From assembly GCA_934316545.1 (NCBI GenBank), contig CAKRDT010000003.1:47670-111669 (forward strand): a DNA stretch of 64,000 nucleotides. The letters run 5' to 3'. A program made the position numbers and the translations under genes. How positions within the stretch are numbered: position 1 is the first letter of the stretch; every line of letters starts with the position of its first letter. This document shows positions 1 through 8,308 of the stretch, piece by piece. Origin of the DNA: an uncultured Agathobacter sp. (GTDB lineage Bacteria > Bacillota > Clostridia > Lachnospirales > Lachnospiraceae). The notes below the pieces were generated by a model, which saw nothing but the letters and a program-made list of their open reading frames with translations, was not told the origin of the DNA and ran no database searches.

Positions 1-1
1 C

Positions 2-304
2 ACCACTAAGACGAGCAAGAAATCCGTCAAGGTACAGGTCGCAGCCAAGAGCAGCAAGACCATGATCTCCGACATCAAGTCGCTGGGCTACACGGTCAAG
101 TACCAGTTCTATCGCTCGACGAAGAAGACCGCAGGCTACAAGCTGCTCAAGACAAGCAGCAAGAACAGCTTTATCAGCACCAAGGGCACGAAGGGCAGAA
201 AATATTACTACAAAGCCCGCATGTTGGTCTATGACGGCAAGACACTTGTGGCGAAGAGTGCGTTGAGACAGTGTAGTTATGGAGCACGAACCTGGATCAA
301 ATAA
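2..304 (+). CDS. C-terminal end of a large secreted surface protein (5' end outside window)
   Basis: The open frame enters from the left edge and stops at 302-304; an internal ATG at 62 is not a likely start because the reading frame and the homology continue upstream of it. The roughly 100 visible residues are the same basic, Lys/Ser/Tyr-rich C-terminal domain that ends the 1767-residue protein at 1274-6577 (residues about 1670-1767). Nucleotides 1-220 are identical to 6283-6502; the copies diverge only in the last 80 bases. It is therefore the tail of a paralogue of that protein. Its function is unknown; the domain resembles C-terminal domains of gut Firmicute surface proteins. A short hairpin (307-323) follows the stop but has no T-run. 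Confidence 0.8.
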   Translation, partial: TTKTSKKSVKVQVAAKSSKTMISDIKSLGYTVKYQFYRSTKKTAGYKLLKTSSKNSFISTKGTKGRKYYYKARMLVYDGKTLVAKSALRQCSYGARTWIK

Positions 305-349
305 ACCACCCGCTATGCGGGTGCGCGTCGAAGGTTATACCAAAAAAGG

Positions 350-507
350 CACCCTTTTTGTTACAATAGAGTTGTTCAAGCCTTATTGTAACTAAAAAAG
401 GAGGCCTTTGATGGCAAATATAAATCATAGCTTATCGCATACAAAATGGTTATGTTAGTACCATGTTGTGTTCACACCTAAGTATAGACGAAAAATAATC
501 TCTAATA
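350..507 (+). mobile_element. tnpA: IS200/IS605 left end and 5' relic of tnpA
   Basis: An ATG at 411, after an AGGAGG-like site, opens a frame beginning MANINHSLSHTKWLC, then a TAG stop, then YHVVFTPKYRRKII. This is the conserved N-terminus of IS200-type Y1 transposases with a nonsense codon where a Lys is usual. Homology ends near 507 where unrelated DNA begins. Upstream, 360-368 and 384-392 form a perfect 9-bp inverted repeat (GTTACAATA) and 350-360 a second small hairpin, as expected for the subterminal hairpin recognised by this family. The catalytic His and Tyr region is missing, so it is dead. Confidence 0.75.
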
Positions 508-553
508 TTTCCTTTCTTATCAGTATGCGTATTACGCCATTGTTTTGCAGTAA

Positions 554-692
554 TTCCAATGCAATATCTTTATAGGCATAGGTGCCGCCATACCTCCCGG
601 CTTTTGCAATGATACCTTTTGCGTGATTTTTTTCAATCCATTGCTTTGCAGACATAACAAAGCGATTCAGCCCGGCTTCTTGTTTATCCTAA
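554..692 (-). pseudogene. KilA-N domain protein fragment
   Basis: Read on the minus strand, this stretch encodes a recognisable piece of the KilA-N DNA-binding domain, including KQWIEKNHAKGIIAKAGRYG followed by GTYAYKDIALE. The frame extends upstream of its first ATG (655), so the ATG is internal. Homology stops after DIALE, where the usual E-F-x-x-W continuation is replaced by unrelated sequence. KilA-N proteins are common in phages and mobile islands. The fragment lies antisense to and directly after the tnpA relic, so two broken genes are fused here. No function is expected. Confidence 0.6.
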
Positions 693-849
693 AAGGGTAC
701 TCCCCCAACTCGGTCCGCCAACGCAAAGAGAAAATTGGCTACTCCACCAACGCGTTACGCCATCAAAAAGTTTGGAGGCCCTCAGAATGGTGAATCACCA
801 GCGCATCTGTTTTTTTGTGTGTCAAAAAACTTCTCATACTTTGGTAGGA

Positions 850-878
850 TTTACACCCCTGAAATATTAGTGTATAAT
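850..878 (+). promoter_or_regulatory. Promoter for the LuxR-type gene
   Basis: TTTACA (850-855), a 17-bp spacer and TATAAT (873-878). It lies 19 bp before the ATG at 897, which supports that start over the upstream ATG at 735. Confidence 0.6.
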
Positions 879-896
879 GTATTGGGAATAAAAAAT

Positions 897-1208
897 ATGC
901 AAAAAAAGACGAAAACAATATGTAAAGCACTGCGAGAAACAGGATGCCGCGGGCAAGCAGGCAAGAGGAAGACTTGCGTGGCTGGACATTTCTTTTCCCC
1001 CGGTGAGGAGCTGACGCCCACGGAGCTGCAAATTCTGCATCTGCTCTGCGCCGACAAGTCCAACGCCGAGATCGCGCAGATCATGGATGTGAAGCTGCCG
1101 ACCGTGAAGACCCACGTCAGCCACATTCTCGAAAAGCTGGATGTGAAGCGCCGGGCGGAAGCCAAGACAGCAGCGAAGAAGCTGCATTTAGTGCAGGACG
1201 ACCTGTAA
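897..1208 (+). CDS. Small LuxR/GerE-type DNA-binding protein
   Basis: This encodes about 103 residues. The C-terminal ~65 form a LuxR/GerE helix-turn-helix domain, recognisable from LTPTELQILHLL, NAEIAQIMDV and TVKTHVSHILEKLDV. No receiver or ligand-binding domain is present, so it is either a stand-alone DNA-binding protein like GerE or the surviving end of a larger response regulator. A longer frame starts at 735, but its first 54 residues look like nothing known and contain the promoter, so 897 is preferred. The ribosome site is weak. It lies 65 bp upstream of the large surface protein gene in the same direction and may regulate it; this is inferred from position only. Confidence 0.6.
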   Translation: MQKKTKTICKALRETGCRGQAGKRKTCVAGHFFSPGEELTPTELQILHLLCADKSNAEIAQIMDVKLPTVKTHVSHILEKLDVKRRAEAKTAAKKLHLVQDDL

Positions 1209-1273
1209 AAACAACATCCGGCAGATGTCGGATTTCCATATAAAGGCAAGATGATTTTTCAAGGAGGAAAGAT

Positions 1274-4200
1274 ATGAAAAAACGAGTATTGAGTATGTTC
1301 ACGGCGCTGGCCCTGTGCCTGACGCTCCTGCCCGCGCCCGCACGGGCAGAGGGGACGGAGGGCGGAGCCGCCCAAATCGGGAACACAGTGTATTCCACAC
1401 TGCCCGAGGCAGTGAACGCCGCACAAGACGGCGATACCATCAAGCTGCTGGCAGACTATGAGACTGCGGAAGGTTCTGGTGGGGAGGAAGAGAGTGGTCT
1501 CACTATCACAAAAAGTGTGACCCTTGATCTGAACGGCCATGGGATGGACGATTTCCGGGTGGCTCAGGTAAATGACGCGGTAGAAACTCTCCCGTCCGGC
1601 AATCTGACCGTTGAAGACACCAGCGCAGAAAAAACCGGAAAAGTCACTGGGATGATAGAACTTTTGGCCGGCAAGTTGACCATTAACGGTGGCACGATCG
1701 GTGATGGCAGAGATGGTGTCAGCATCGAAAACGGCAATCTGATCGTCAACGGCGGTACCATAGATTTTCTATACGGCAGCAACAGCGGTACGGTCACGAT
1801 CACCGGCGGCACCGTCAAAAACGCACGGTTTGGTGAAGGCTTCAACATCACCGTCACCGGCGGCAGCGGTCACACCGGTCTTTGGGATGTATCGGAAGGT
1901 ACATGGAACATTTCGGGCGGCGCGTTTGAAGGTGTAAAATTCCTAACCGGATCATCGGCGGAAAACCTGCACATCACCGGCGGCACGTTTGGGGAAATTA
2001 CCAGAAAAATTCTGCGGGATAGCATAGAAGCGCTTGCACCGATCTCCGGATTGCTGGCGGACGGCTATGCGTTCTATCAGAAAACCGACAGCGAGGAATA
2101 TGACCAGTGCGTAAAGCTTACTGATGCGATCGCCTACTTGGAAAATGTGCAGGTCAAGGGGCATACCCACAATTTTGTAAACGGCGTTTGCACCGTCTGT
2201 GACTACGCCTGCCTGCACACAAATATGAACGGTGACGGTTTCTGCTCCGACTGCAACACGCAAATGGTTGCCAAGGTGGAAGTCGGTGATACGGTTACCT
2301 ATTCCGCCGATTTCAAAGAGGCGATGAAGAATGCAACAAACGGCACAAAGATCACCTTGCTGGCGGATGTTTCGATTGCAGGAAGGACGGGCATTTCCGG
2401 CGACAATACAACGGTTACGCTGGATCTGAATGGACACAAGATCACAAGCGGATGGCTTGATGTTGGGGGCAAAGATACTAATGGGACTTATACGACCTGC
2501 ACCTTGAAGATCATCGGCAAAGGCAGTTATGAACCTCCGATGTATGGCGGCATAGTCACCGTTGATCTGAAAGCTACGCTGGATCTGAGCGAGTGGGAAG
2601 GCGGTACGATCAGCTCGATCAATATATCGGATAACTCGAACTATGAAGCAGAAACGCGGGAAGCCGCAGTAATCGTAGGACCGAAGGCGGGTACGATCGG
2701 AGAACTGTCGTTCGGGAATAATCAATTGCCTAAAATAACAAAGACCAAACTGAGCGGCGGCAGCTTTAATGAGATTTGGGCAGCTGATTTTGGGCCGGTC
2801 AAGCTTGGCGAACTGCTTGCAGATGGCTATGCGTACCAGAATGCAGATGGGTCGTATGTGAAGTACGAAACGACACTTCAGGGCGCGTCTATTTCCAATG
2901 TCAAGGTCGTAAAATGCCTGCATCCGAACATGAAACCGGATGCAACAACTGGCGTAGCAACATGCGAATACTGCGGCAAGAGCGGCAAATTCGTAGCCTC
3001 GGTGGATGGCAATCTCTATACCGATATGAATGGAGCCATCTCCTATTGGCTGGCAAACGGCGGCACATTGAAGCTGTATGCCGATTATACCGCTGCGGAT
3101 GGTACATGGAGCATTGGCAGCGGATTGCATACGATCAATCTGAACGGACATATGATGTCGGTTAAAGGTGACGGTGCATTCTTCAAGCCCACTAACAATA
3201 TGCATTTGACGGTTACCGATGGCACGGAGCTCGGTCAGATTACGAATATCCTCCTTGATGGGAGTCAGCGCGGGAGCTTTACGCTGGAGAGCGGTTATGT
3301 CGGCAATCTGGAGATGACCGGCGGCGCTGTCGTTGCGCTGAAGGGCGGCAGCGTTGACAATCTGGATGTACAGAACTGCTCTGCAAACACAAATCTTTCC
3401 ATCCAGGGCGGCAGCCTTGGCAAACTGAATATAGAGGATTGGGCTGATGGCATGCATGTTTCCGCCACGGGCGGCAGCCTTGGCGCGTATACACTGCCAA
3501 GCGGCAAGATTCTCGCGGATGTGCTGGATTACCAATATTACGCCGAAGGCACAAGCCTTGATAGACAGGTGGATACGGCACCTGGGGAAAAATTCGTTAT
3601 CAAGCGAGCCCCTTACGACTTTGGATCGACTTCTAAAGCGGCAGATGTTCCCATTAACGGCAGAATCCCCTTCATGGTTGACTTGCCCAGTGAAAATGTG
3701 GGCGTGTACGATGTGAAGTGGTATCGCAGAACGGATAGCGGCGCAGAACATATGACGGAGAATAAAGTGGCTGACGTGAATCTCAATGATAAGCTGGATG
3801 TATTCTGCGTGATTACAGGGTTGGATAGACCCAATAACGGCACTGTTCTCTGGCAGGTGGCAGTCAAGGGCTATACGATAAATGTCGTGCCTGCCAAGCT
3901 GAACGGCGACCAAACGGTCATTACGCAGAAGCCGAACACGGGCAACACCGGAAATCCGGCAGATAACCGCCTGGTGGTTACTCCGTTTTTCCCCAACGCG
4001 CTTAACGATGTAGAATACAAATTTGAGGTGACCTACAACGGACAGCCGCTGGAATTGGGTAAAGATTACACCATTAAAGATTCGAGCAATTTGGCAAAGA
4101 ATGCAGGAACGCACACGCTGACCATCGAGGGCATGGGCAATTATACGGGTGAAAAGTCGGTGACATGGACGCTTGAGCCGTATGAGCTTTCGGTTGAAAA

Positions 4201-6577
4201 CTTTTGTCATGCCCAGATTAACAAGACGTACGATGGTACAGATGCAGTGACTGACAGCACAAACGGAATCAGCGGGTTAAAGTCTTTTACTCTTGATTCT
4301 AAGAACCCGCGGAATCCTAAATTGTCGACTAGGGATACTTTTGATTTGGACGAGAGCGACTACCAATTGAGCAATATGAAATTCGACTCCGCAGAAGCCG
4401 GAGACAGAACCTTCACCGGCACAATGACGCTGACATCCGGCGGCAACTTTGTCTTTGCCGGTGGCAGCAGGGTGATGCAGATCGAATACGGCAGCAGCGG
4501 CGGCCGTCAGCTTGTTTTTATCGGCAGTGCGAGCATCACTGCCCCCGCGGCCAAGGCGCTGCAAGTCGCGAACAACCACGCGGCGACGTATACGGTTGAT
4601 CTGTCCGCGCTGCTGCCTGCGCTGGAGGCTCCCAGGGAGTACGGCGCGGTGACCTACGGCGCACCAGCTGTCAACTTGTCCAGCGACTATTACGCCGTTG
4701 GCACGGCAAGGATCGAAAACGGCAAGCTGATTTTGCCCATTCAGGCCGTGGATACAGACACGACAGGCAGCATTGGTTCTGTCGAGGTCAAGGTCTCTGC
4801 GACCAACTACCATGAATTCACCCTGACCATCAACGTCAATGCCACCAACAAGATCGTCCCCACCGGCGAGCCGACACTGAGCGCGAAGGCGCTGACCTAC
4901 GGTCAGGCGCTCTCCGCCATCAAGCTCTCCGGCACGATGAAGGATGACGGCAAGACCGTTCCCGGTATGTTCGCGTGGGTGGACGGCACGGTCAAGCCCG
5001 AAGTCGGCAGCGGGACGTATGAAGCGGCGTGGAAATTCACCCCCACTGACGGCGATACCTACGCCGAAGCCGACGGCACGGTGACGATCACCGTCAACAA
5101 GGCAACCCCAACCGGTACGCCGAAGTATACGGCGATTAGCAAGGAAGGACAGACCCTTGCGGATGCAAACTTAGCAGCTGCAGGCGAAAATAAAGAATCC
5201 TTATTCAAGTCTTTGGGAACAGGCATTCAAGGAATCGTAAAATGGGTCGAATCCGAGGACAAAACTACAGCGCTGAATCTGGGTACCAAGGTAGAGCAGG
5301 GCAAGGCCTACACATGGCTCTTTACGCCAAACGACTTGGCTAACTACAACAAGCTGACCGGCACGATCGTCCTTTGGGCGAAACCGACCTCCGGAGGCGG
5401 TGGCGGCGGTGGCGCAGCCCCGGCTCCGACACCGGCTGATGCGGATGTCATCACAGTCAAAGAAGACACGAAGGACAATACGACCTCCAAGCCGGGTGCG
5501 GAAAACGACACAACTACAATAACCAAGACAACCGTCAAGAATACGACGACCGAAACGACCAAGAACGAGCAGGGTCAGGATGTTTCCAAGACCACAGCCA
5601 GCGTTTCCAAAGACCTCGGTGACAAACTGCTCGATCAGGCGGTTTCCAATAAGTCCGATACGATCGAGATCACTGTGAAGTCCAGTGATGCGAATAACGG
5701 CAGCGGCGCAGGCAGCACAGGCGCGGCGGACAGCGTGAAAGCAACCGAAGTCGAGTTGCCAAAGGCGACCGTCAACGCGATCGCCAAGGACACGAACGCC
5801 GACCTTGTCATCAAGACCGACAACGGCGAAGTCGTCCTCGACAACAAGACCTTAGAAACGATTGCAGGCGCAGCCAAGGGTGACACCGTAACCATCGTGG
5901 TGGGCGAAAACACCCAGCTCAAGGAAACGCAGAAACCGGCGGAGAAGATCGTCGGCAAGAACGGCACGCTCTTCGAGCTTGTCGCGAAGATTGGCGAAAA
6001 ACACCTGCATCAATTTGAAGGCGGCAAGGCTTATGTGATTCTGCCGATGCCGCAAAAACTCAAGGGCAAAGACATCCTCGTGATCTACATCGACGACAAC
6101 GGCCTCTGCAAGATCCTGAACCACAGCGTAGTGAAGATCGGCGCAGAATATTACATTCGCTTCACGACGCCCCACTTCTCGACTTTCGCAGTCGTCGACA
6201 AAGACGAAGCAGAGGGGTTAATTAAAGAACAGAACGCCGCCCACGTCAAAGAACTGATGCAGAGCGCGAAGTTCAAAGTGACCACCACTAAGACGAGCAA
6301 GAAATCCGTCAAGGTACAGGTCGCAGCCAAGAGCAGCAAGACCATGATCTCCGACATCAAGTCGCTGGGCTACACGGTCAAGTACCAGTTCTATCGCTCG
6401 ACGAAGAAGACCGCAGGCTACAAGCTGCTCAAGACAAGCAGCAAGAACAGCTTTATCAGCACCAAGGGCACGAAGGGCAGAAAATATTACTACAAAGCCC
6501 GCGTGTTGGTCTATGACGGAAGCAAACTTGTGGCTAGGAGTGCACTCAAGCAGTGCAGCTATGGCGCAAGACGTTAA
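1274..6577 (+). CDS. Very large secreted surface protein with repeat, Ig-like and basic C-terminal domains
   Basis: The 1767-residue product begins with a signal peptide (MKKRVLSMFTALALCLTLLP, cleaved near ARAEG). A strong AGGAGG precedes the ATG. Residues ~30-760 contain three blocks of Gly/Thr/Ile-rich repeats ('TITGGT', 'LDLNGH', 'INGGTI') suggesting a right-handed beta-helix, separated by two short Cys/His segments with CxxC motifs (near 299-335 and 545-572). Residues ~880-1370 hold Ig-like/MBG-type modules ('YNGQPLELGKDYTI', 'TYDGTDAVT'). A poly-Gly/Pro linker lies near 1375, followed by a Thr/Lys-rich region and the basic C-terminal domain (~1665-1767). No LPXTG motif is seen. Probably an adhesin or matrix protein. 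The gene is richer in G+C than the core genes of the window, suggesting transfer or a separate lineage history. Confidence 0.75.
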   Translation: MKKRVLSMFTALALCLTLLPAPARAEGTEGGAAQIGNTVYSTLPEAVNAAQDGDTIKLLADYETAEGSGGEEESGLTITKSVTLDLNGHGMDDFRVAQVNDAVETLPSGNLTVEDTSAEKTGKVTGMIELLAGKLTINGGTIGDGRDGVSIENGNLIVNGGTIDFLYGSNSGTVTITGGTVKNARFGEGFNITVTGGSGHTGLWDVSEGTWNISGGAFEGVKFLTGSSAENLHITGGTFGEITRKILRDSIEALAPISGLLADGYAFYQKTDSEEYDQCVKLTDAIAYLENVQVKGHTHNFVNGVCTVCDYACLHTNMNGDGFCSDCNTQMVAKVEVGDTVTYSADFKEAMKNATNGTKITLLADVSIAGRTGISGDNTTVTLDLNGHKITSGWLDVGGKDTNGTYTTCTLKIIGKGSYEPPMYGGIVTVDLKATLDLSEWEGGTISSINISDNSNYEAETREAAVIVGPKAGTIGELSFGNNQLPKITKTKLSGGSFNEIWAADFGPVKLGELLADGYAYQNADGSYVKYETTLQGASISNVKVVKCLHPNMKPDATTGVATCEYCGKSGKFVASVDGNLYTDMNGAISYWLANGGTLKLYADYTAADGTWSIGSGLHTINLNGHMMSVKGDGAFFKPTNNMHLTVTDGTELGQITNILLDGSQRGSFTLESGYVGNLEMTGGAVVALKGGSVDNLDVQNCSANTNLSIQGGSLGKLNIEDWADGMHVSATGGSLGAYTLPSGKILADVLDYQYYAEGTSLDRQVDTAPGEKFVIKRAPYDFGSTSKAADVPINGRIPFMVDLPSENVGVYDVKWYRRTDSGAEHMTENKVADVNLNDKLDVFCVITGLDRPNNGTVLWQVAVKGYTINVVPAKLNGDQTVITQKPNTGNTGNPADNRLVVTPFFPNALNDVEYKFEVTYNGQPLELGKDYTIKDSSNLAKNAGTHTLTIEGMGNYTGEKSVTWTLEPYELSVENFCHAQINKTYDGTDAVTDSTNGISGLKSFTLDSKNPRNPKLSTRDTFDLDESDYQLSNMKFDSAEAGDRTFTGTMTLTSGGNFVFAGGSRVMQIEYGSSGGRQLVFIGSASITAPAAKALQVANNHAATYTVDLSALLPALEAPREYGAVTYGAPAVNLSSDYYAVGTARIENGKLILPIQAVDTDTTGSIGSVEVKVSATNYHEFTLTINVNATNKIVPTGEPTLSAKALTYGQALSAIKLSGTMKDDGKTVPGMFAWVDGTVKPEVGSGTYEAAWKFTPTDGDTYAEADGTVTITVNKATPTGTPKYTAISKEGQTLADANLAAAGENKESLFKSLGTGIQGIVKWVESEDKTTALNLGTKVEQGKAYTWLFTPNDLANYNKLTGTIVLWAKPTSGGGGGGGAAPAPTPADADVITVKEDTKDNTTSKPGAENDTTTITKTTVKNTTTETTKNEQGQDVSKTTASVSKDLGDKLLDQAVSNKSDTIEITVKSSDANNGSGAGSTGAADSVKATEVELPKATVNAIAKDTNADLVIKTDNGEVVLDNKTLETIAGAAKGDTVTIVVGENTQLKETQKPAEKIVGKNGTLFELVAKIGEKHLHQFEGGKAYVILPMPQKLKGKDILVIYIDDNGLCKILNHSVVKIGAEYYIRFTTPHFSTFAVVDKDEAEGLIKEQNAAHVKELMQSAKFKVTTTKTSKKSVKVQVAAKSSKTMISDIKSLGYTVKYQFYRSTKKTAGYKLLKTSSKNSFISTKGTKGRKYYYKARVLVYDGSKLVARSALKQCSYGARR
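6283..6502 (+). repeat. Second copy of a 220-bp exact direct repeat (first copy 1-220)
   Basis: Bases 1-220 and 6283-6502 are identical; the first difference is A at 221 versus G at 6503. Both copies lie in the 3' end of surface protein genes in the same orientation, 6.28 kb apart. Recombination between them would remove or duplicate one complete LuxR-plus-surface-protein unit. Confidence 0.9.
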
Positions 6578-6620
6578 TGCAAAACTGATTTTTTGCTAAC
6601 AGAATATAGAATTTTTACTT

Positions 6621-6655
6621 AGGGCTGACTGTAACAGGTCAGCCCTATTTCTTTG
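6621..6655 (+). terminator. Terminator of the surface protein gene
   Basis: A 9-bp stem (AGGGCTGAC at 6621-6629, GTCAGCCCT at 6638-6646) is followed by a T-rich tail. Confidence 0.75.
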
Positions 6656-6684
6656 ATGGGACAATACTGATAATAACTATACTG

Positions 6685-7408
6685 ATGACCTTTAATGAAT
6701 TTCTACTTGCCAACGGTGATGAAAATCTGGCGCAGTATCTGGAACAGGTGGATACCCTTGAACCTATCCCTGACGCCTTCTTTAATCCGCTGTATGAGAA
6801 GCTGAAGATGTACTATGTCACCGGTGGTATGCCGGAGTCGGTATTGATGTGGACGAAGGCACGGGATGTTTCTGCCATGCAGGAAGCATTGTCCGGAATC
6901 ATCGGAGCCTATGAGCGTGATTTTGCCAAGCATCCTAATCTCAGCGGGTTCCCGAAAATCTCAATGATTTGGAAGTCTATTCCTTCTCAACTGGCAAGGG
7001 AGAACAAGAAATTTATTTATAAGGTGGTCAAGGAAGGCGCACGAGCCCGTGAGTACGAGGATGCATTGCAAAGGCGCTTTGACCGAAAACTTTGTATTGC
7101 AGACTTTAATTACTCAGCTTGAAGTCATGCCCCGTTATTGGAGCCGGAACAACCCACCTTACGAGGTGGATTTCCTCATTCAGTGGGAGAATGACATCTT
7201 CCCCGTGGAGGTCAAATCCGAAGCCAACACAACCAGCAAGAGTATGAAGAAGTTCAAGGAACTGTTCCCTGATAAGGTCAAGCTCCGCATCCGTTTCTCA
7301 TTGGATAATCTGAAACTGGACGATGATGTGCTGAATATCCCGCTGTTCATGGAAGATCAGGCGGATCGATTGATTGGATTGGCATTGGAACAGGGCAGCG
7401 CACAGTAA
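6685..7408 (+). pseudogene. DUF4143-type AAA ATPase remnant, 5'-truncated with internal deletion and frameshift
   Basis: Two overlapping frames belong to one former gene. The first (6685-7122) carries the middle of a DUF4143 ATPase (YYVTGGMPESVLMW, IGAYERDFAKH, ENKKFIYKVVKEGARAREYE). The second (from about 7070 to 7408) carries the C-terminal part (ALTENFVLQTLI, PPYEVDFLIQ, FPVEVKSEANTTSKS). The P-loop ATPase domain that should precede 6685 is absent, and the segment between EDALQ and KGALTEN is missing, fused at 7069-7072 with a change of frame. Intact members pair an AAA module with a PD-(D/E)xK-like C-terminal domain. This copy cannot make a working protein. Confidence 0.75.
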
Positions 7409-7430
7409 TAGAAGTATGGAGAATACAGAT

Positions 7431-7532
7431 ATGGCTATTAGTAAAAAACTTGAAATTATATACCACAATGGTCAACCAGATGGCATTCGCTCCATTCGTC
7501 GCCATTTATCTACCATGACCACTTGCTCATGA
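7431..7532 (+). pseudogene. 33-codon relic, possibly the N-terminus of a GIY-YIG-type protein
   Basis: A short frame starts MAISKKLEIIYHNGQPDGIR and continues SIRRHLSTMTT before a stop. I recall this as resembling the beginning of GIY-YIG nuclease family proteins of gut Firmicutes, but the diagnostic GIY...YIG motif itself is not present, so the assignment is tentative. It follows the broken ATPase by 22 bp and is followed by about 135 bp in which I recognise nothing. Confidence 0.35.
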
Positions 7533-7668
7533 GATTCTCCATTTCTGTGATTAGAATATCACATTTTGAAGGGTGTGTTCAAGAAAAAGGGTTCACTTTG
7601 GAATCGGTCCATTAACAGGGATCTGATTTGTGAGCGTGTCTAAAACCGGGTAACCCACTTTTCTATGT

Positions 7669-7942
7669 GACCCGGTATATATGGGGAAGATAGCATATGG
7701 GCGCAGGCGTACAGAAAAGAAAACAGGAACCCGTAATGAAACTCATGTAGTGGAGCAATCAGAGTTCCCTGTTTATGAGGAAATTCATGAAGCAATTATT
7801 TCCGAGGAAGACTGGGATCTTGCACAGGAAAAGCGGTCAAAAAATAATTATAGGCGTGAAAAAATTCATGATCCGGAACATGCACATATTTTGTCCAGAA
7901 TATTAAAATGTCCTTGCTGTGGAAAAGGAATGTATGGAAATA
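7669..7942 (+). pseudogene. Large serine recombinase fragment
   Basis: The frame encodes the middle of a large serine recombinase: DPVYMGKIAYGRRRTEK, ETHVVEQSEFPVYEEIHEAI, ISEEDWDLAQEKRSK and a zinc-ribbon start LKCPCCGKGMYGN. The catalytic resolvase domain and the rest of the zinc ribbon and coiled coil are gone. Homology stops at about 7942 where DNA from a different gene begins in the opposite orientation. It is a relic of an integrated element. Confidence 0.75.
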
Positions 7943-7945
7943 TTG

Positions 7946-8063
7946 CCTGCCTCCATGCATCTACCAGCGGATGGAACTCTTCTTCAGTGAGCCCTATATC
8001 CAGAGCGCCCATCGCGTTCAAGGCTCTGACTGAATCTCCATAGCCGCGGGCAACAGCTCCGTG
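7946..8063 (-). pseudogene. Phage-type family A DNA polymerase fragment
   Basis: The minus strand reads ARGYGDSVRALNAMGALDIG then LTEEEFHPLVDAWRQA. This matches the conserved region of phage family A polymerases that normally reads GYGGSVGALxAMGALxMG and continues to the xxNPxIVxxWW segment. A stop lies immediately upstream of it and the serine recombinase relic abuts downstream, so about 38 codons survive. It points to a lost prophage or phage-derived island. Confidence 0.6.
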
Positions 8064-8308
8064 TTAGGATATGATATGTGTCAGAAAATCATAATGGACT
8101 GTGCAAAGGGTTATTCCTTCGCTTCTTGGTAAAATGTTACAAAAACAGAAGACGGATTTTGTGATGGGGTACACGTTTAACCTTTGAAAAACCCATATTT
8201 CTGCTGTACCATATAATCATAAATGAGAGTCAAATGGTGTTTGGTTTTTCATCAATGCTATCACTTGAACCTTTCATCATCAGATTATCAGAAAAAGAGG
8301 AAATCGAT
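8064..8308. other. Stretch without a recognisable gene before the LacI-type gene
   Basis: No supported gene. A TATAAT at 8212-8217 could serve the LacI gene, but the nearest -35-like TTGAAA (8184-8189) is 22 bp away, so the promoter is uncertain. The segment is probably further debris at the edge of the accessory region. Confidence 0.4.

Noticed and set aside
735-896. N-terminal extension of the LuxR-type gene from an ATG at 735
   Set aside because: A good promoter (850-878) lies inside it, and the 54 extra residues resemble no known domain.
1952-4210. 752-codon open frame on the minus strand inside the surface protein gene
   Set aside because: The plus-strand frame has a signal peptide, ribosome site and repeat domains over the same DNA. 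The antisense frame has no ribosome site or recognisable domain and arises from codon bias in the repeats.
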